DNA from: Gammaproteobacteria bacterium
Lineage (GTDB): Bacteria > Pseudomonadota > Gammaproteobacteria > GCA-001735895
Direction of reading: 5' to 3'
Assembly (NCBI GenBank): GCA_029288195.1
Contig: JARFPR010000316.1
Location: forward strand, 1 to 7,388
Length of the DNA: 7,388 bases
Shown here: positions 1-4,458 of the stretch, piece after piece
Layout of the letters: each line of letters starts with the position of its first letter
How positions within the stretch are numbered: position 1 is the stretch's first letter
Position numbers and translations under genes: made by a program
Notes under the pieces: model-generated
What the model saw: the letters and a program-made list of their open reading frames with translations, nothing else
Told to the model about the DNA's origin: nothing
Database searches by the model: none

Positions 1-281
1 AACAACTCGAATTATTCAAGATGTCGCTCGCCAACATCAACCCGGATTTCCAGGTTGAAAATGGTTACCCGCCCAATTCCGGGGGTAATGCCAACATGAC
101 CTACTGCTCGAACTCGCTCGCGGAACGTTTCGGTGCACTGGTGATGACGTTGGAAATGCCGTTCAAGGATGCCACCGCAACCCCGGACCGCATCCAGGGG
201 TGGAGCCCGGAACGTTGTGGACGTCTCGCGCACTCCTGCCTCGACGCGCTGCACCTGTGCTGGGAGCAGGTGGTGAAATAA
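1..281 (+). CDS. M14 family zinc carboxypeptidase, C-terminal part (5' end outside window)
   Basis: This is the last 92 codons of a gene that begins before the window. The frame is open from base 3 and ends at TAA 279-281. The ATG at 21 is internal, because coding continues upstream of it without a stop. The fragment contains NANMTYCSNSLAERFG followed by TLEMPFKD. In M14 metallocarboxypeptidases of the cytosolic AGBL/CCP-like bacterial group, this segment carries the catalytic general-base glutamate, here the E of LEMPFKD. The zinc-binding HxxE and His lie in the missing part, so activity cannot be judged. The family removes C-terminal residues from peptides in the cytoplasm. It is probably the upstream member of the operon, since the next gene starts 23 bases after its stop. 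The family call is fairly firm; the substrate is unknown. Confidence 0.8.
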   Translation, partial: QLELFKMSLANINPDFQVENGYPPNSGGNANMTYCSNSLAERFGALVMTLEMPFKDATATPDRIQGWSPERCGRLAHSCLDALHLCWEQVVK

Positions 282-289
282 TGTCTAAC

Positions 290-293
290 GGAG
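290..293 (+). promoter_or_regulatory. Ribosome binding site for the multicopper oxidase (GGAG)
   Basis: GGAG lies 11 bases before the GTG at 305. It supports that unusual start over the ATG at 281, which is in the same frame but is followed by an in-frame TAA at 299-301. Confidence 0.55.
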
Positions 294-304
294 TTTCATA
301 AGCA

Positions 305-1708
305 GTGGCTAACCGGATCAGGCGCAGAGATTTTCTCAAAGCCGGGGCGGCCGGTGTGCTCGGCAGTTCGCTGCTGCGAGCACCGATAGCCTTTGCCAAG
401 CAGAAACACCCGGCTTTTCAATTAATTGCCGCGAATGGCAAATTTAATTTTGCTCAGCACAAAGCAAAAGCCACAGGGGTCATGTTTTATAACCAGTCGA
501 TACCGGGGCCGGTGATACGTATCCCGCAGGGTCGCGAATCGACGATCCTGTTTAACAACGCGCTCGACGAGCCCAGCTCGGTACACTGGCATGGTCTGCG
601 CATCGACAATGCGATGGATGGCGTGCCCGGACTGACCCAGCAACCGGTAATGCCAGGAGAGACTTTCGAATACCGGTTAACACCGCCTGACGCTGGCAGT
701 TACTGGTATCACACCCACCTGCGATCCTGGGCGCAGCTGGCACTGGGGCTCGCCGGGGTTTTAATCGTGGAAGAGGAAACTCCGCCTCTGGTGGATCAGG
801 ACCTGATATTTGCCATTGATGACTGGCGCCTCGATGAGAAAATGCAAATGGATACAAAGAGCCTGGGTTCGATGCATGACTGGTCCCACGCCGGGCGCCT
901 CGGCAACGTGATTACGGTAAACGGGAAAACCGACCAGTCCTACCCAGTTGCCACGGGTGAGCGCATTCGCTTGCGACTGCTTAATATCGCGAATGCGCGC
1001 ACCATGAACCTATTATTCAATGAACCTGAACTCTCGGTGATCGCGGTCGACGGCCAGCCGGTTAAACCTTTCACTCCTGAATCGGGCAGGGTCAGGCTGG
1101 CGCCGGGTCAGCGTGTCGATTTGATCGTAGATATGACCGGTGATCCGGGCGAGCGTACGCTGATCGAGGTGGTGATTGGTGAATACGCCTATGAAGTGGC
1201 TGGCTTCAATTACGATCCGATCCCGAAACGCGATCAAATGCTTGATGCACCGATTGCACTACCGCAAAACCCGCTGCAGCAAACAAGACTGCCGGACGAA
1301 TTCATGCAGATACCTTTACGCATGGCAGGTGGCGCTATGGGTGGTATGCGCGGGGCGACATTCGAGGGCAGGGAAATGGGTATCCGCGAGCTTATTGAGC
1401 ATCGTAAAGTCTGGGCGATCAATGGTATCGTGGGCATGCCGGAAAAACCGCTTTTCAACGTCAGGCGCGGTACCGCGATCAGTCTCGACGTCATCAACGA
1501 TAATAGCTGGCCACATGCAATGCACATCCACGGGCACCATTTTATTTACCATAAGACACCTGAATTCTGGCGCGATACCGCACTGTTTGCGCGTGGTGAG
1601 CGTGGCACGATGAAATTCGTCGCTGATAATCCGGGCCGGTGGCTGATTCACTGTCACATGGTTGAGCACATGGCTGGCGGCATGGTGACCTGGTTCGAAG
1701 TGACCTGA
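305..1708 (+). CDS. Tat-exported three-domain multicopper oxidase
   Basis: Predicted 467-aa periplasmic copper oxidase that couples one-electron oxidation of a substrate (metal ion, phenol or similar) to reduction of oxygen to water. The GTG start gives a short basic n-region with the Tat motif RRRDFLK (residues 6-12). A hydrophobic stretch follows, with a likely cleavage after AFA (about residue 31). All copper ligands are visible: HWH 94-96 and HTH 136-138; HxxHxH with H404 (type 1), H407 and H409; and HCH 449-451 followed by H455 and M460. C450, H404, H455 and axial M460 would form the type 1 site, and the eight other His the trinuclear cluster. This excludes copper-less SufI/FtsP-like proteins. 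A short Met-Gly segment (MAGGAMGGM, about 340-348) lies before the third cupredoxin domain, somewhat like the Met-rich insert of CueO but much smaller. Length suits short laccase/CueO-like enzymes. Its substrate is unknown. Confidence 0.93.
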   Translation: MANRIRRRDFLKAGAAGVLGSSLLRAPIAFAKQKHPAFQLIAANGKFNFAQHKAKATGVMFYNQSIPGPVIRIPQGRESTILFNNALDEPSSVHWHGLRIDNAMDGVPGLTQQPVMPGETFEYRLTPPDAGSYWYHTHLRSWAQLALGLAGVLIVEEETPPLVDQDLIFAIDDWRLDEKMQMDTKSLGSMHDWSHAGRLGNVITVNGKTDQSYPVATGERIRLRLLNIANARTMNLLFNEPELSVIAVDGQPVKPFTPESGRVRLAPGQRVDLIVDMTGDPGERTLIEVVIGEYAYEVAGFNYDPIPKRDQMLDAPIALPQNPLQQTRLPDEFMQIPLRMAGGAMGGMRGATFEGREMGIRELIEHRKVWAINGIVGMPEKPLFNVRRGTAISLDVINDNSWPHAMHIHGHHFIYHKTPEFWRDTALFARGERGTMKFVADNPGRWLIHCHMVEHMAGGMVTWFEVT

Positions 1709-1725
1709 AGCCAGACTTAAGCTCG

Positions 1726-1730
1726 AGGAG
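1726..1730 (+). promoter_or_regulatory. Ribosome binding site for the NMT1-like gene (AGGAG)
   Basis: A strong AGGAG sits 10 bases before the ATG at 1741. It lies in the 32-base gap after the oxidase stop and fixes a start that leaves no room for a signal peptide. Confidence 0.7.
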
Positions 1731-1740
1731 AAACTTAATA

Positions 1741-2628
1741 ATGTCTAAGATCAATATCCAGTTTACGCTGTTTTCCGCGTTTTATTCGCCCCTGATCGCA
1801 ACCATGGCGGGTGGATTTTTACGCGATGAAGGTCTCGAATATGAATGGTCGGTGTCGCCACCCGGGGTGCCGGCGGTAGCATCGATTACCGATGGGACAG
1901 CACATGTAGTGCAGTCGGCTCCGAGCCAGGCTTTCAACTCGATCGCAAAGGGCGAGTCGAACTACCCGCTCCATTTTGCCCAGGTTAACGAGATGGATGG
2001 TTTTTTCATCAGCGGGCGCGAGGCGGACACTGCTTTCTCCTGGGACAAGCTGGAGGGCGCCAGTGTCGTAATGTTCGGTGGCGGCCAGCCGAACGCCATG
2101 TTTCGCTATGCCTGTCATCGGGCCGGCATCGACTACGATAAAATTATCGCGATTACACCGGGTGGTGCCGACGATATAGATCGTGCGTTTCGCGCTGGTG
2201 AAGGCCAGTACGTGCAACAGCAGGGACCCTACCCACAGCAACTCGAAGCCGACGGCGTTGGTAACATCGTGGCGCAGGTGGGTCCGTTAATCGGTCCCTG
2301 TGCATTTTCGAGCCTGGCCGCCTCGCGTGAATGGCTCGAAACCGATATGGCAAAGGCCTTTACTCGCGCCTATGCCAACGCCCGGCAATACCTGAATGCA
2401 ACTCCAGCCAGCGAAATTGCGGCTGTCGAGCAACCCTATTTTCCGGATATCAGTCCTTCCGCACTGGAGCAATGTATTTCCAGTTACCAGCAACTGGGGT
2501 GTTGGACACCGCATGTCGAAATAACGAAGCCGGCGTTTGAAATAACGCTGGACGTGTTTGAATATACCGGCAGTATTTCCGAGCGCTATCCCTACGAGCG
2601 TGTGTGTGCTGTACCGCCTTCATTCTAG
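1741..2628 (+). CDS. NMT1/THI5-like substrate-binding-fold protein without signal peptide
   Basis: This 295-aa protein resembles the NMT1/THI5/SsuA-type periplasmic-binding-protein fold. It has an N-terminal strand (KINIQFTLFSAFYSPL), a helix with 'AGGFLRDEGLEYEW' (residues 23-36), then a 'SITDGTAHVVQSAPSQAF' segment (48-65). A second lobe starts around WDKLEGASVVMFGGG (101-115). The start has a strong AGGAG, and residues 1-25 show no basic n-region plus hydrophobic core, so the product appears cytoplasmic. No permease or ATPase gene is nearby. Yeast and Legionella Thi5 make the thiamin pyrimidine from their own active-site His. The Thi5 Cys-rich CCCFC segment is reduced here to GPCAF (C187), and no equivalent His is evident, so a pyrimidine synthase is unlikely. 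The next gene begins 10 bases after the stop, suggesting that it and the PLP enzyme work together. Alternatives are a ligand-sensing protein or an enzyme that has reused this fold. Confidence 0.72.
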   Translation: MSKINIQFTLFSAFYSPLIATMAGGFLRDEGLEYEWSVSPPGVPAVASITDGTAHVVQSAPSQAFNSIAKGESNYPLHFAQVNEMDGFFISGREADTAFSWDKLEGASVVMFGGGQPNAMFRYACHRAGIDYDKIIAITPGGADDIDRAFRAGEGQYVQQQGPYPQQLEADGVGNIVAQVGPLIGPCAFSSLAASREWLETDMAKAFTRAYANARQYLNATPASEIAAVEQPYFPDISPSALEQCISSYQQLGCWTPHVEITKPAFEITLDVFEYTGSISERYPYERVCAVPPSF

Positions 2629-2638
2629 AGAATAATTT

Positions 2639-3826
2639 ATGAGCATAGATAAGCAATCAGTTACAGGGGACCTGCTATCCGAGGAAGGCTTCTGCCACCT
2701 GGATAACGCGGGCGCCGCGTTAATGCCGCGCTGCGTTCTGGAGACGCAGATCGAGCATCTAAAGCTCGAGGCCTCCGTCGGTGGTTACGAAGCTGAGCGA
2801 CTCAAGCATGATCAAATCGAAGCGGTATATGATTCGGTTGCGCGCCTGATCAACTGTCACCGCGATGAGGTCGCGATCGTGGAAAATGCGACGGTCGGCT
2901 GGATGATGGCGTTTTATGCCATTCCTTTTGCGGCGGGTGACCGCATCTTAACCGCCGAGGCCGAGTATGCTTCGAATTACCTGGCCTACCTGCAAATTGC
3001 CAGGGACAAGGGTGTTATTGTCGAGACCATACCTTCCACCGCCGATGGAGAGATAGATGTTGAGTCGCTCAAGGACCTGATCGACGAACGGGTCAAGCTG
3101 ATTTCGGTTACGCAGGTACCGACCAACGGTGGACTCGTTAATCCGGTCGAGGCAATTGGAGTGGTGGCCAGGCAGAACAATATTTTATATCTTGTGGATG
3201 CCTGCCAGTCAGCCGGCCAGATTCCGCTGGATGTCAATTCGATACAGTGTGATTTTCTAAGCGCCACCGGACGCAAGTTTTTGCGCGGACCTAGAGGGGT
3301 AGGGTTTCTTTTTGTTAGCCGTCGCGTACTGGATTCGCTACATCCGCCGATGATCGACCTGTTTTCGGCGACCTGGGTTGATGCGAATCACTATGAGTTG
3401 CGCAAGGATGCCAGGCGTTTCGAGAACTGGGAAAGCAATTATGCCGCCAAGCTGGGACTTGGCAGCGCAATTGACTATGCATTGAACCTGGGTCTCGATA
3501 ATATCGAAGCAGAAGTGACCAGGCTGGCAGACAGGTTACGCCTGATGCTAGCCGAAATTCCCGGTGTCAGCGTCCACGATATCGGTAAAAGAAAATGTGG
3601 AATCGTCACTTTTTCAGTTGCGGGTATCGCAGCCACCGAGGTCGAAAAGCATCTGCGGGATAACAGGGTTCAGGTTAGCGTTAGCTCTCCCGTCAGTACC
3701 CTGATCGATGCTACCCGCAGACAACTGCCAGATTTAGTTCGCAGTTCGGTGCATTACTACAACCAGGAGTCTGAACTCGACGCGCTGGTGAGCTGCATTA
3801 AATCAATCAGCGGGCAACAGGATTAA
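2639..3826 (+). CDS. Class V aminotransferase-family PLP-dependent enzyme
   Basis: Fold-type I PLP enzyme of 395 aa in the cysteine desulfurase / isopenicillin-N epimerase / EgtE-like superfamily. It opens with HLDNAGAALMP (20-30), typical of the group's N-terminal substrate loop. VDACQSAGQ (186-194) supplies the Asp (D187) that pairs with the pyridine nitrogen and the Gln near the cofactor oxygen. SATGRKFLRGPRG (208-220) holds the Schiff-base lysine K213. Near the C-terminus, VRSSVHYYN (367-375) carries a conserved Arg (R368) likely to bind a substrate carboxylate. The catalytic cysteine loop of NifS/IscS/SufS (RxGxHC type) is not seen; HYYN stands in that place. An ordinary persulfide-forming desulfurase is therefore less likely than a lyase, epimerase or transaminase. 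A weak AGAGA at 2627-2631 overlaps the preceding stop, so translation may be coupled. The reaction is not identifiable from sequence. Confidence 0.85.
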   Translation: MSIDKQSVTGDLLSEEGFCHLDNAGAALMPRCVLETQIEHLKLEASVGGYEAERLKHDQIEAVYDSVARLINCHRDEVAIVENATVGWMMAFYAIPFAAGDRILTAEAEYASNYLAYLQIARDKGVIVETIPSTADGEIDVESLKDLIDERVKLISVTQVPTNGGLVNPVEAIGVVARQNNILYLVDACQSAGQIPLDVNSIQCDFLSATGRKFLRGPRGVGFLFVSRRVLDSLHPPMIDLFSATWVDANHYELRKDARRFENWESNYAAKLGLGSAIDYALNLGLDNIEAEVTRLADRLRLMLAEIPGVSVHDIGKRKCGIVTFSVAGIAATEVEKHLRDNRVQVSVSSPVSTLIDATRRQLPDLVRSSVHYYNQESELDALVSCIKSISGQQD

Positions 3827-3841
3827 AAAGTAACGCAGTTG

Positions 3842-4228
3842 CTAAATATCGTTTACCACTACGGACAACATTTCGCGCACCTGCCCGGCGACTGTATGGA
3901 GCTCGTCGTTTTCGATGGCTTGCATTGAGGCAACGGGGTCGATAGCGCTGACCTGAACGCCACCATCGACTGCTCGCAGAATTACGTTACAGGGCAGCAT
4001 TGCGCCGATCTTCGGTTCCATACCGATGGCCTGGTGGGCCATGTTGGGGTTGCAGGCACCGAGAATACGGTAGGAATCCATGTCGACATCGATTTTCTTC
4101 TTCATCGTTGCCTGCACATCGATCTCGGTGAGGACTCCAAATCCGTGCGCGGCTAATGCCTTGCGTGTTCTCGCATCAACTTCTTCAAAATCGGAAGTTT
4201 CGATTAGTCGGTCAATGGTGTAGCTCAT
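3842..4228 (-). CDS. DUF302 family protein
   Basis: Small cytoplasmic protein of 128 aa when started at the ATG ending at 4228, which is preceded at 9 bases by AGAGGAA. An upstream in-frame ATG at 4255 would add nine residues (MANRRGTFT) but has no Shine-Dalgarno sequence. The family shows in SYTIDRLIETSDFEEV near the N-terminus, KALAAHGFGVLTEIDVQ (23-39), and the core ILGACNPNMAHQAI (55-68) followed by GAMLPCNVIL (75-84). Two cysteines, C59 and C80, lie in the two most conserved stretches. DUF302 proteins are small alpha/beta proteins of unknown biochemical role. They are found alone or fused in many proteobacteria, often near redox or metal genes. This gene is transcribed alone, converging on the PLP enzyme gene with 15 bases between their stops. 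Proximity to a copper oxidase is suggestive but not evidence of a shared pathway. Confidence 0.88.
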   Translation of the reverse strand: MSYTIDRLIETSDFEEVDARTRKALAAHGFGVLTEIDVQATMKKKIDVDMDSYRILGACNPNMAHQAIGMEPKIGAMLPCNVILRAVDGGVQVSAIDPVASMQAIENDELHTVAGQVREMLSVVVNDI

Positions 4229-4236
4229 GGTAAAAG

Positions 4237-4243
4237 TTCCTCT
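4237..4243 (-). promoter_or_regulatory. Ribosome binding site deciding the DUF302 start (AGAGGAA)
   Basis: Read on the minus strand, AGAGGAA lies 9 bases before the ATG at 4228-4226. It favours the 128-aa product over the longer 137-aa reading. Confidence 0.7.
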
Positions 4244-4255
4244 GCGGTTTGCCAT

Positions 4256-4458
4256 TCTGACACATGCTGATCATGCGTTTCAGGGGAGGAAGGTAAGCTA
4301 TTGACAGGCGTTAATCCAGCCCATTGGTACTGAAAGTTTTTATACAGGTAGAGGCAGAAATTATGCGTTGAGCCAGGCCCGGGCGCATCACCAGCGATAG
4401 CTTGCAGAACCTGGCTCGTGTTCGTTTTATGTGCGGCTATTGTCGCCGGGGTTTGCCG
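4256..4458. other. Non-coding gap between DUF302 and DUF1631 genes
   Basis: No plausible gene is seen in either strand. The gap lies downstream of the DUF1631 stop and upstream of the DUF302 start, so it should hold the end of one minus-strand transcript and the promoter of the next. A minus-strand TATAAA at 4344-4339 could be a -10 element for DUF302, but no convincing -35 lies 16-19 bases upstream. The clearest structure is the inverted repeat at 4370-4417. Confidence 0.5.
4370..4417. repeat. Inverted repeat, 8-bp arms (GAGCCAGG / CCTGGCTC)
   Basis: Perfect 8-bp arms at 4370-4377 and 4410-4417 are separated by 32 bases. It sits 40-90 bases past the stop of the minus-strand DUF1631 gene. 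It could be part of a 3'-end structure for that transcript, but on the minus strand no T-run follows the hairpin, so it is not a standard intrinsic terminator. A chance repeat is possible. Confidence 0.35.

Noticed and set aside
21..281. Separate 86-aa small gene starting at ATG 21
   Set aside because: The frame is open to the left edge and the sequence is the catalytic C-terminal end of an M14 carboxypeptidase, so it is the tail of a larger gene.
1741..2628. Thi5-type HMP-P (thiamin pyrimidine) synthase
   Set aside because: The cysteine cluster and the self-substrate histidine of Thi5 are not present; only the general fold matches.
3842..4255. 137-aa version of the DUF302 protein from the ATG at 4255
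   Set aside because: No ribosome site precedes it, while the ATG at 4228 has AGAGGAA at good spacing and begins at the usual family N-terminus.
4301..4329. Plus-strand promoter with a perfect TTGACA
   Set aside because: The best -10 at 17 bases is TTGGTA, a poor match, and no plus-strand gene follows; transcription would run antisense into the DUF1631 gene.
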